A stretch of DNA of 64,000 bases from Halisarca cf. caerulea. Taxonomy: Eukaryota > Porifera > Demospongiae > Chondrillida > Halisarcidae. The notes beneath the pieces are model-generated. The model did no database searches. It was not told the DNA's origin and worked only from the letters and a program-made list of their open reading frames with translations. The translations under genes and the position numbers were made by a program. Location of the stretch: positions 1,113,601 to 1,177,600 of the forward strand of contig CAUJGJ010000037.1 of NCBI GenBank assembly GCA_963170055.1, written 5' to 3'. Below are positions 27,301-35,874 of the stretch, one piece after another. How positions within the stretch are numbered: the stretch's first letter is position 1; each line of letters starts with the position of its first letter.

Positions 27301-30300
27301 TGTGGACCAAATGAATCCATTTTCTCAGGAAACACTTGATTTGCTATCTGCAACACACCCACATGTTCTTACCCAGCTGCATAGCAACCCTAAATGGAAG
27401 AATGGGTTTGTGATTTTTAGACTTCCCTTGACAAGAGAAGAAGAAGTATCGCTGCATAAACTTAAAATTGAAGGGTACCACATGACTCAAAGTTATCTTC
27501 GGCAACTTCTGGATGATTTGGTTGATGAGATTTATCAAATGTTGCTATTCCTAAATCATGTCAGACGCATTTCACTATTTGAGATATCAGGAGATGGTCG
27601 ATGTACTCTACTTGGCTCTGGTTGTGCTGACATATCACCACTGGATGAAAAAAGGTGTGACGACTTTAGCAAAGGCATGTCTGCATCAATAGATGTCTTA
27701 AAGGCAAAAGGAAGCAATGCTCCTTCAGTGAATGCTGTTTATGAAATTAGTGTGAGTGGTACAAAATTGATGACATTTTTGGACGAGACAAAAGTAATGT
27801 ATACACATGCACCTAGTTCAGAAGGGTGGGTTGTTAGTAAGAGATTTGGTGGACAGGATATTGATGCAGATTTGCTAGCTACAGGATTCAGATGTAGCTT
27901 TCTACCACTTGGTGGTGTAGCTGCTAGACTACCATCAGGTAGACACCAATTGCAACATGGAGGGAATATGTCTTTGTACTGCTATCTCCCTCTGCCTTTG
28001 GAGGTGACATTACCAGTCCATGTCAATGGGCACTTCTGGTTGAGTGACTCACGACGTAGCCTACAGCATAGTAAGGGGGACCATGAGCTGAAAGACTGGA
28101 ATAAAGCAATATGCAAGGATGTAGTTGCCAAAGCCTATGTAGACTTGCTACTCTATTGCAGGGATGTAAAGGCTGGAGTGGATAATGTATTAGACCCCAT
28201 TTGGTACTACAGGCTATTTCCACGAAGTAGACCAACAGGACCTCTGGAAAGTTTCGATATTCCGAACAGAATATACTATTCACTTTTAAGTCAAAATGCT
28301 CCAGTTCTCCTGACAAAGAAAGAAAGGGAGGAAGAAGAATGTGCTAATCCCAAATGGCTGTTATTGAGTAACTCTGTTCAGTGTCAACAGGGTTTGTTCT
28401 ACAAGGAGCCTTCTTTGTTGACCTCATTGTTTCCACATGATGTAGATTCAGGGGTGGGGGGAGTGAAGGATAAGCCCAAAGAACTGCAAGGGAAGACTTT
28501 ACTTAGTTTGGGAATGAAACTAACCTCAGCTCCATTTGCAATTGCAAAATGTGTACAAAAAGTACTCCCTCAAAAAGTGTCATTTACTGGTATTGTTAAA
28601 CCCATTACTGTGATGAACCATCTCAGATCGCTTGTACTTCAACTTGACAAGTATAAGGATGTGATCATTGATGACATTACACTGTTGCTGACCTACTGTC
28701 TATCAGGTGTCCCAAGTGAGCCAAAAGCTGTGCATTGGACAAGCATTCTCAATGGAGTCCCATTAATGCTCACTGAGGATGGAACTCTGAAGGAAATGTG
28801 TGAAGTATATGATGGACACTACACTAAGTTACTTCCCCATTGCTCTCAGCAGTTTATCAGTCAAGTCATTTGGAGCTGTGAGAGATTGGCAGGACAGCTT
28901 GAGGCCCTGCAAGTGATCAAGCCTTTAGTTGACCACCCACAATATGTTTCTAAGCACATCAGACTTGGAAAGAATGTTGGAGAGGTATCCTTTAATCCTG
29001 ATTTGAAGGATCTTCTAGCATTGTTATGGGAATACATTAAGGGTATTCCAGAAGAAGACGTTCACCATTTCAATGATTTCTCGATAATTCCAACAACTGA
29101 TGATAAACTTTACCCTTTTTCACAGGCGAAAATGGTTTTATTTGAACATCCTACTAAGAGACTAATCACTCTTTTTGGCTTCCCTATTGTTGACTTTGGC
29201 AAATTATTTTTGACTTCTCAGGAAGATGATTTTTACAAAGATTTTGAATTGCTCTTTGCTTATGAAACAGTGCCAGACATCCTGGGACTCTTGAAATACT
29301 ATCAAAGTGATATCATACAGCTGAATATATCACCTGAAGAAGCTGATGTAACAGAGTTCATCCGCTTTTTGGAGCAAAGTAAGGACTTTAATCAGATGGG
29401 CAACTTACAACATTTGAAGAGTCTTCCTTTGTTCAAATTAGTTAGTGGAGAGTTGAAACCAATAAATGGCTATGACATAGTACATGGCATTCAGAGTATC
29501 CCTAAAGATGGCCTTGCAGAGTTGAGTGCTATTGTGAAACGTGTAGGGTTTGTTGTTGTTCCTCCCTTTTGTGACCAATTTATGACAAATGTGGGAGTCA
29601 ACTTATGGAAGGACAATGAGCTGCAGTTTTACAGGCAACACCTTGTGTCACATTTTCATGTGTTGCCCACTGAAAGCACTCCACAGTTGCTTGAAGCTCA
29701 AGTTGATTTTTTATTCCAGCTATTCTGTTATGGATATTCCACGAAAACACAAGGAGCGTGGAATGCGATTTTTAATCACTTACAAGCAGAACCATTCATT
29801 GCAAGTCCACAAGGTCCAGCTTGTGTGAGTGACCTGTACGATCCTCAAGTAGAACTGTTTAAAGAATTCCTATGCAGTGATAGATTTCCACCTGATCCTT
29901 GGACAGAAGATAAACACATACGATTAGATTTCCTTCGACACATGGGCTTAGTCAGCAGTGTGTCATACCAGCTGTGGATCCAATTTGCTAATCAGCTTTC
30001 GGAGGAAATTTCACAATCATGTGATGAGGGAAAATTAGAATTGAAGGCCTCAATGCTCCTGAAGGAACTATCACAAAACCATCTGGACAATCCTTCCTCG
30101 TATTTCTGCAGTCAAGCCTCCCAAATAGTCTTTGCTCCTTGTCAGCCTCAAAGCCATGTTGAGAGAATTGTGAGGACTATTTGTAGTCCAGAGCAATTCC
30201 CACACCAAAAGTGGAGCAAACTATCTGGGTGTGTGGTTGTGGATAGCAGTGAAAATTGTGCATTGGCCTGCTTTGTGAAGCCTTGTTTAGCCATTGGCAA

Positions 30301-33300
30301 AAGTCTCAACAGTGATACATCTCCAGAAGTTCTCTGTAAACTAGGCATGAGCAAACTTGATCCTGCAACTGTTGGACGTAACTTGATTTGCTTGTCAAAA
30401 AGCATTCAAAAGTGTATGGAACTTCCAGTGAAAGGAAGAGTGGCAATAGTCACTGCACTGGAGGATTTATTTAAAGATCACTACAAGTACATTAATGATA
30501 GTCAGGACAGCACATTGAATTTTATTCAAGGAGAAAAGTGCATCTTCCTTACTGATCCCTGTAAATCATCATTCCTCCTTTTATCACCTGAACAAGTCTA
30601 CCAATCATACTATGATTCTGACATTAATGAACTGAGCCCTTATATTCAACCTGTTCCATCTTACTGTTCTTTTTTTGCTACCTTCCTTGATATAGCTGGT
30701 GTTTCCAAGGAACTCACTATTTCTCAATGTCTACATGTTCTTAGACAGCTTTCCAAACAACAGCCATTAAACCCGAATAGTTTGAAATCAGCCTGGGCAG
30801 CCTACAAGTTTCTTGTGATACTTTGCAGGGCAGCTGAAAAGAAGGACCAAGGAAGGGCCACTCACATGACAGTGGGAACAGGAGTAGTTCCTTTACCTTC
30901 TGCTGATATAAGCAGGCTTCTTCCTTCAACTGATCTTGTATTAGATGATGCCCCTTGGATTGGTGATAGGCTGACTCCAGATACCTTCTCAGCTACATTT
31001 GTATGCAAACCACCTGAAGATGAACACAGTTTTCACACTCTACCTAAGTACCTTGGAGTACGGCTTCTTAGTGACATAATCACAGAACACCCTCATGAGC
31101 AAATGCTCCACCCAGCTAATGTATGCAATGCAGAGTGTGTGGCCAGAGCCGAAGGTCAAGAGCATGGATGCCCATTTGTCATTGCACTTACTACCATCCT
31201 GAGATCTCCAGAACTGTACCAAGGAGTGTTGAGGGTTGTCCGGTATGAAACTCACCAAGTACCTTCAGATGAAGTAGCTGGTATTGTAGCAACAAGCCTT
31301 CAGAGTTTCAATGTGAAATGTGTTCAAATGATTAAGACTGAGCTTCATAATGAGCAGGGCCAATTTATTCCTAATTCTGAAGCAGATGATAACACTTGTT
31401 TTGTAGCATCAGAAGATGGTGGAAATGATCAAACAGCCTATATTGCCCCCCATTCAGATTTTATCGATATCAATGAACTTCTGTACAAGTTTTCCAAAGG
31501 ACTAAACCTATTCCTGGGGCAGATTGTCAAAGATACTGCACTTCTGATGAAAATATTTCAAAGCAGACACCCTGAAGTCATCCCACTTGTCTTGGATAGA
31601 TTGAACATACCAGCCTATGAGCATGGAGCACAGCCAAAAGATCCAAACATAGGTCAGCAGGCGCAACATCCATGTACCAGTACATTGGATCACATTATAG
31701 TGTGCACCTTTGGAAAAGGGGAAATAGTGAAATTTCATTCCAACGGAGCCTGTATCAATGCTGAAATAAAGCAGATCTCCGATAATGTGGATGCCCATCT
31801 AATGACTTGTAGGCTGAAAGTGAAGGATGATGATGGAGATGAGGAGGATGGACCTGTAGTTGACTTTGCCCCTCTGTTCATGTCAAAGTACTTATCACCT
31901 CCACAGGCAGCGTATGTGAGGAAATGTTGGAAGTTACCTGAAGATTCACAGGATGACAATGATTCTGCTCCTCGAAAACCCTTGTCATTCCTTCCACTTG
32001 ACATTATCGATGATCAGATACTTAAAGACCAGCTTGGTCAAGTTGTACAATTGGTAAAAGATCATGTCCAGCTGGAACTAGTTTGTATTCGATTGGTCTA
32101 TCACATAGAATTCCTTTGTGCTAAGGCTAATTGTCTCAGGAAATTTGAAGCAGTATCTGAAGTATTTGTGAGCCTCCTTCAGTCACTGCATATTGGCCAT
32201 GTTCTTGTAGCAAGAGTAGAAGGGCTAATTCAAGAGCTGTTGTTTGATCAAAGGGACCCTAGACCAGTGTCTTTGGGAAGAGGTGATAGTGGAGGACATG
32301 TGGGATTGGCTGGTGGTGGCAGTGTGGGTGGTAGGGGTACGGGGCACAGGGGTGGAGGAGGGGGAGGGGACGGAGGCTTTGGAGGAGGGGGAGGAGGCTT
32401 TGTAGGAGGGGGAGGCTTTAGAGGAGAGGGAGGGGGAGGAGGCCTTGGAGGAGGGGGAGGGGGAGGAAGCCTTGGAGGAGGGGGAGGGGTAGGAGGCCTT
32501 GGAGTAGGGGGAGGAGGCATAGGTGCACTACACAATCCAGTGTGGAGACCAAGAAGTACAAATCGGTACCAACACCCTGTGTGGCAACCAGCTGCGGTGG
32601 AAGTGGAACCCCCACCAGAGCCCAACTTAGTGGAAGCTGGAATGTGGCTCACTCAGTGCCTGAATGACTATGAAGCAGCTAAGTCACTGTTGGAGTCATC
32701 TATTAGATATCGCAGGAGCATCCAAAATGAAGATATCTCCATTATTCTCATATTTCCAGCACAAGTCTGTTTCCTTTGCCATGAAAGTGTGGAAAAATGT
32801 CTTAAAGCACTCTTCTTGGCCTTGTTTGGTATGAACAGACAAATTTCAGGGCACACTAATGTGAAGGATTTGTGTGAAGAGCTACAGAGAAATGCCCACT
32901 GGCCTAGTGATCCACCAGTGAACCTGATGCCTCAAGTGATTGAGGTGTCAAGTCACTACTTGCGTTGCAGGTATCCTGACTACAACTCTCCAATGATGGA
33001 GCCAGCTCGAGTGTATGCAGAGAGATTCCAGGAAGCAGAAGATGCAGTGACAGCTGTCAGGCGTATCCTAGAAACAATAGAGCAGATAGCGTCCATTGCA
33101 GATTTGATGAGACAAGTGCAGTACAATGTTCCTATTCAAGCTGTTGCTCCCATTGACCTGAATGGTGAGTCCTGCTATACCACTCCTTGTACGCTACTAG
33201 TCCATTGTGGGGAGAGAGTATATGGCTATGGAATTTTGTGCTCCAGTTTAGTTCAGTGAAAACTTGCTCAGTACCCTCATGCATTATGTTTTGCATGCAT

Positions 33301-33304
33301 TCAA

Positions 33305-33338
<34 letters not shown>

Positions 33339-35046
33339 TATAGTAGGTGAATTGCAATAGAATAAGTTGCATTCTTCGATATACAGAATAATTGTGAACT
33401 ACAGTATTGAGTCCTAATTGAAGCACACTTCATGTTTGGTGGGTGTCAGGTGTGATATCTTATATCTTTACAGCGCTTGTACCTTGTGCAAATGTACGTA
33501 CAGTATAGGCTGTACAGAAAAGAAGCTTGCTAATGTATGCATGAGTAGATATAATATTATACTGCTGTGGCCATGTAGTGCAATAGTTTGGTATTATATT
33601 ATGTTGATAACTGATTATTTGAATGGACCATGTACTGTATGTACAGTAACCCTTGTGCACTGCATGTTGCAGTTTCGCCTTGTAAGGTTTTTACAGTATT
33701 TGCGAAAAATGCTTATATCATAAATAGCTTGCATTATAATCAATCTTGAGTCTGTTGGTATGTAGGTTTATTTAGCAATTACATTGAATGCATGTGGTAA
33801 AATTTAAGAGTTCTGACGTAAAAGTGAATTGCACATAGCTTAACTGTGCTCCAAACACCATGTCGTAAGCATTCATGCAAGGATTTATTCATATCTAGGT
33901 ACGTACATACTTATATTACATATATTTGCACATGTGCAAGGTTTCTTTTAGAGAGGGGGCACAGGAGTACGTATCTCCCCTTGAAGTTTTATCCTACCTA
34001 TGTATGACACCCATGCATGTGCACAACTGCAACAGACTGATCTGTGTACTGTATTCCGAAACAACTTGAGTGGCATAAATCAGCCTCAGATATCACTTTA
34101 GGTGGCATAAAACTGTACATTTCCCTGGGGGAGCATTCCCCCAGACCCCTCTAGTTTAGACCACTATAATATATGATTCCACATACATATCTGCCCCTCA
34201 TTACATCACTATACTTTTTCATTGCCCCTTCTTCATCAATATTCTGAAAGAAACCCTGATGTGCATACTGCATGCATGAGTGGAAGTTTTAATATCTTTG
34301 AATACACATGCATGCTTGCACCGCATTGGGTGTGCATGTGTACATATACAGATGTATACAGCCCATGTACAGTACATGCCCAATGACCCTATATAAAATC
34401 TTGATTGTTCATGTCATTCATTATTCATGGAGTAACCATTTGTCTCTACCTTCCTCCAGCTCATCCTCAGGAATGGTCACCTCATAAAGAAGGAATAAAG
34501 CTCGAGGAAATGCCTCTACGAGAGGGTAGTCAGGAGTACAATGTAGTTGCTGACCTTTTCCACAGCAGCATGGGTACAGAAGTCAAGATCTACCAGATAG
34601 TACGAATCCAGAATGTGGACCTATGGAGGGAGTTCTCCCACCGTCGTCAGATGTTTGCAGAGCAGCACAAACCAAGCCACACCAGACTGACTTTCCATGG
34701 GACTAGGAGAAACAAGCCAAGAGAGATCTATGCTAGCCAACGTGGACTGGATATCGTTAGAAGCGATAAGGGAGCTTATGGAAGAGGTATTTACCTGGCC
34801 AAAGATGCTTCTGTATCTCATGGTTACAGACACACTGATGCTAGATTCAATCAGTTGCTTGTGATAAGGACTCTTCTTGGTCAAGTGAATATCAACAGCC
34901 GAAGTGGCCCAGTATCTACTCAGCAAGTACAGGGTGGAGTGGTTCAAGTCTACGATAGTATCCAAGGAACTTTAGAGGGAAGGGATATATACATTGTCCA
35001 CCGCAATGATCAGACGTACCCAGCTTATCTCATAACTTACAAGTAA
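4240..35046 (+). CDS. Giant sacsin-like protein with HEPN and C-terminal PARP domain (four coding exons)
   Basis: Coding exons: 4240-4344, 6349-6613, 19941-33164 and 34460-35046. Phases agree (0, 1, 1) and the total is 14,181 nt, or 4726 aa. Order: first sacsin/HSP90-like ATPase repeat (from about residue 10, split over exons 1-3), second repeat (from about 1377), third repeat (from about 2411), Gly-rich linker (about 4235-4319), HEPN (about 4350-4507), PARP catalytic domain (about 4540-4726). Each ATPase repeat has the N-box (ELLQNADDAGA, ELIQNADDAGA, EFIQNADDAGA) and a glycine box (GRFGLGF, GRFGVGF, GRFGIGF). Human sacsin likewise has three such repeats, a giant exon and a C-terminal HEPN. 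I see no ubiquitin-like domain and no HPD of a J domain here, and human sacsin has no PARP domain. The sacsin-HEPN part is certain; the splice to PARP rests on matching phase and a canonical donor. Confidence 0.8.
4345..6348 (+). other. Intron 1 of the sacsin/PARP gene
   Basis: About 2 kb from GTACGA (4345) to CTGCAG (6348). It contains a run of related ggtccag/ggaccag motifs at about 5125-5225 and a copy of a dispersed repeat at about 5305-5870 that recurs at 58280-58790. No exon is evident inside it. Confidence 0.6.
5305..5870 (+). repeat. Dispersed repeat, copy 1
   Basis: This copy starts near the palindrome ggagtacggtagtactcc and runs through segments such as gtgcattttgacacagcagc, agctatctctttaaagaaat, taccattttaagattattc and gggtccagaggtctcatc. 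Each has a close counterpart in the same order at 58280-58790. No terminal repeats or coding capacity were found. It looks like a non-autonomous mobile element of unknown class. Confidence 0.7.
6349..6613 (+). CDS. Sacsin/PARP gene, coding exon 2
   Basis: Eighty-eight codons plus one base. It begins ELLQNADDAGAHTVRF (N-box of the first ATPase repeat) and ends GRFGLGFQSVHHLT (glycine box). The donor GTTTGT is at 6614 and the acceptor used is CTGCAG at 6343-6348. The last base joins the first two of exon 3 to give Asp, reading HLT-DLPTIVSGD, the standard sacsin order in which HLTD is followed by P, VSG and DPH. The open frame extends upstream past 6349, but those residues do not resemble the family, and exon 1 supplies the expected ones. 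Confidence 0.85.
6614..9070 (+). other. Intron 2, 5' part
   Basis: No gene is seen here. A 25-27 bp direct duplication (ggccagacctatccctcctg, twice) lies at about 7698-7752 and is followed by ggagaggcggtctgg, which can pair with it; this may be a small element end. An AAT/AAC microsatellite begins at about 9010 and directly precedes the first retroelement. Confidence 0.5.
9010..9072. repeat. (AAT)n-type microsatellite before retroelement 1
   Basis: Imperfect taa/aac/aat triplets run up to the ATG at 9079 that opens retroelement copy 1. Confidence 0.85.
9073..12360 (+). mobile_element. Non-LTR retrotransposon copy 1 (full-length but decayed)
   Basis: The element opens at ATG 9079 with an Arg/Ser-rich start, then a Cys-rich motif (CCPCMKNGRF, RCKCVKNGLSCIDC) broken by a stop at about 9207. 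It continues through decayed frames with a SKLEENDYKGAVRL-like segment (about 9800). The reverse transcriptase follows: VDFSNAFN at about 10418, with the later EGIQQGDPLGPMLFC at 10567. Next come a conserved domain (about 11100-11300), a C-x2-C...H-x4-C knuckle (CELCGKDADSFGHHRLSC, about 11610-11665) and RPDGITMTP plus FLAWDATCVDT (about 11790-11860). Frames change repeatedly and there are several stops, so it is not functional. It is flanked on both sides by AAT-rich tracts, and the next copy starts right after its tail. Confidence 0.8.
12360..12472. repeat. AAT/AT-rich microsatellite between retroelement copies 1 and 2
   Basis: Runs of aataataataat, attattat and taatataatat separate the 3' tail of copy 1 from the start of copy 2. 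Confidence 0.85.
12473..15600 (+). mobile_element. Non-LTR retrotransposon copy 2 (full-length, frameshifted)
   Basis: It opens at ATG 12484 with the same Arg/Ser start and Cys motif as copy 1 (CCSCMKNGKCIRCQCVKKGL, about 12526-12590), then a stop at 12601. Long frames follow: 13057-13686 (KLAARVSSKLEEGNHRGAV, then DGLLPQHLKDL), 13644-14111 (VDFRNAFNSLRRDKM, GIQQGDPIGPLLFC, FYLDDGTIG), 14329-14943, and 14913-15566. The last has the knuckle CTHCDKDVDHQACHGLSC, HPDGLTMVPW, FLVWDATCVDTFC and an intact C-terminus ending at stop 15564-15566. The order RT, Cys-His knuckle, then a PDG...D...E-x-K-like segment resembles elements with a C-terminal restriction-like endonuclease (R2-type order). That endonuclease assignment is inference. 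At least three frame breaks make it inactive. Confidence 0.85.
15600..15830. repeat. AT-rich tail and AAT microsatellite between copies 2 and 3
   Basis: T-runs, tatatta repeats and ataataataataataata lead directly into copy 3, which starts inside its reverse-transcriptase region. Confidence 0.75.
15831..17998 (+). mobile_element. Non-LTR retrotransposon copy 3 (5'-truncated, nearly intact frame)
   Basis: It begins within the finger region of the RT (GSTLRRLVAKC, from about 15841) and keeps one open frame to 17619. RT motifs: VDFRNAFNSIRRDKM (about 16015), GVQQGDPIGPLLFC (about 16170) and WFLDDGAIGG (about 16260). The knuckle CIHCNSEVTTLGTHGLHC is at about 17190, followed by RPDGLSLIPW and FLVWDATCTDTYC (about 17370-17450). 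One frameshift near 17515 separates this from the C-terminal part (YDYLCRSYCFIPVGVETSG ... QRISVAIQRGNA), which runs to TGA 17750-17752. Apart from 5' truncation and that shift it is the best preserved copy, so probably the youngest. The catalytic box is LDD rather than the ADD usual in LINEs. Confidence 0.9.
17999..18300 (+). mobile_element. Very short 5'-truncated retroelement copy (C-terminus and 3' UTR only)
   Basis: After an aataataataataatt tract, the frame from 18021 reads SATGEPNSYIYLIQRLSVAI then GNSISVLGTLP, and stops at 18147-18149. This is the C-terminal end shared by copies 2 and 3. A 3' UTR of about 150 bp follows, ending tccgttgttgtataat and running into another AAT tract. It shows a fourth insertion into the same array. 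Confidence 0.8.
18303..18365. repeat. (AAT)n microsatellite ending the retroelement array
   Basis: Nearly perfect taa triplets form the 3' tail of the short copy. Confidence 0.95.
18775..19525. repeat. Large foldback (inverted-repeat) element in intron 2
   Basis: The left arm (about 18788-18985) and right arm (about 19325-19520) are inverted copies. Read on opposite strands, both carry ttcaattggtttaac, gtttcatttcatttgacg, ttaacggaagttccattgca and agtttggag in the same order. The right arm has an extra internal duplication (ttgcaatgaaaaatgtgtta, tandem). The loop is about 340 bp. No transposase is evident. Its class (foldback or MITE-like) is unknown. Confidence 0.8.
19941..33164 (+). CDS. 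Sacsin/PARP gene, giant coding exon 3
   Basis: A single 13.2 kb exon after the acceptor ttcacag (19934-19940). The frame has no stop from before the exon up to 33257. It contains the rest of ATPase repeat 1 (DLPTIVSGDSVGILDPHES), repeat 2 (N-box KELIQNADDAGATVV at about 23803, glycine box IGRFGVGF at about 24030), repeat 3 (KEFIQNADDAGASEI at about 26878, IGRFGIGFNVAYHVTD at about 27101), a Gly-rich stretch and a HEPN domain (FLCHESVEKCLKALF at about 32772). The donor G|GTGAGT is at 33165. If the donor is not used, the frame adds 31 residues and stops at 33257-33259. An ATG at 19907 lies in the intron and is unlikely to be a start. Confidence 0.92.
32275..32525 (+). repeat. Gly-rich low-complexity coding segment
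   Basis: Repeats of ggaggaggggga encode about 80 residues dominated by glycine, with occasional F, L, V and R. It sits directly before the HEPN domain and probably acts as a flexible linker. The purine-rich tract also makes a long Pro-rich frame on the other strand, which is a shadow. Confidence 0.9.
33165..34459 (+). other. Intron 3 of the sacsin/PARP gene
   Basis: Runs from GTGAGT (33165) to cttcctccag (34459). It includes the optional 31-codon read-through and stop (33257-33259) and a (TG)n tract at about 33308-33336. It is homologous in part to positions 1-410. Confidence 0.65.
34460..35046 (+). CDS. Sacsin/PARP gene, last exon: PARP catalytic domain
   Basis: Two leading bases join the single base of exon 3 to give Ala, then HPQEWSPHKEG. 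The domain has LTFHGTRRNKPREIY (His of the triad), GAYGRGIYLAKDASVSHGY (Tyr), and RDIYIVHRNDQTYPAYLIT with Ile at the third triad position, ending at TAA 35044-35046. The order HGT, GxGIYLA, S-x2-Y, YPxYLIT is the PARP signature closest to the PARP14/TIPARP-like group. H-Y-I predicts mono-ADP-ribosylation of protein (or nucleic acid) targets, not chain formation. No macrodomain or WWE domain is seen on this exon. It is a close paralogue of 411-997. Confidence 0.88.
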
Positions 35047-35874
35047 CCTTACAGTAGAACTAACTCACAGAACAGTAAGTAGATGAATGTTATACAGTAT
35101 AAATATAGTAGTGACTGGAACATTATTGTGGAAGATATATACTCAACCCACACCATATAATAGTGTGTTAATTATTATGATAATTAAAATTCAAATGTAT
35201 TTTATACTCATTTTAATAAATATAGCATTACACTATTATTATTAGCATATATGCATGCAAACAATATTAATTAGTTTCTGATTGCATGTGATTTGCCTAA
35301 TTATATGTATGCATGTTGTAATATTATGTAGATGGAATTTCTTAATTTGCAATTCTCATTTTAAAGAAGTCAAACATGCAGTAAACCTCTATTAAAGGGT
35401 CAACACCTCTGAAATGTAATGTATAAAACCTCCTGTAATTTCTTAAACAGGACACCATTGTTCTGCATGTCCCACTATTCCCCATGCAACATGCATGTGT
35501 ACAGTTGAGTCTTTGGATCCGCAATATATGCACTGGCCTCCATATACAAACATGACAACTTATGATATACTGCACGGGGTCCCAGTGTTGTCCTTATTAT
35601 GGTATAACAGGCCGGATGTATATAAGATTATGTACTTTAAATTTCAATTTTGAACAGAACATGCATTTTGGAGTTACTGTATGAATTATCAGAGGTTGGA
35701 TCCACTTTACTGTATTATACAGTACAATCCCCTTATGTGGTTGCGTGGGGTGAGCATGTGAAATGTTAGACTTGATGATCACTTTAATTATAGGCAGTAT
35801 CAAGCAATACACCTAACAGACAATTACAAGTGCTAGTACATATATACATATATACTGTAGGGTCTGAGAAGAGG
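35047..35874. other. Convergent spacer between PARP exon and RTK gene B
   Basis: Contains probable polyadenylation regions of both genes. It also holds a degraded repeat (about 35372-35612) with cagtaaacctctatta at one end and gtgttgtccttattatgg at the other, related to 52728-52914. Confidence 0.55.
35372..35612. repeat. Degraded inverted-repeat element related to 52728-52914
   Basis: Shares with the other copy, in order: aacacctctgaaatg, aaacaggacaccattg and gtcccagtgttgtccttatt. The ends (cagtaaacctctatta here; ttatagaggttttgctgta in the other copy) are inverted relatives, as expected of a small DNA-transposon derivative. Confidence 0.6.

Noticed and set aside
32248..32652. Pro-rich open frame on the minus strand
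   Set aside because: It is the complement of the Gly-rich linker in exon 3 of the sacsin/PARP gene; composition alone keeps it open.
33418..33723. 101-codon plus-strand frame in intron 3
   Set aside because: No homology, no splice context, and it lies between two well-supported exons.
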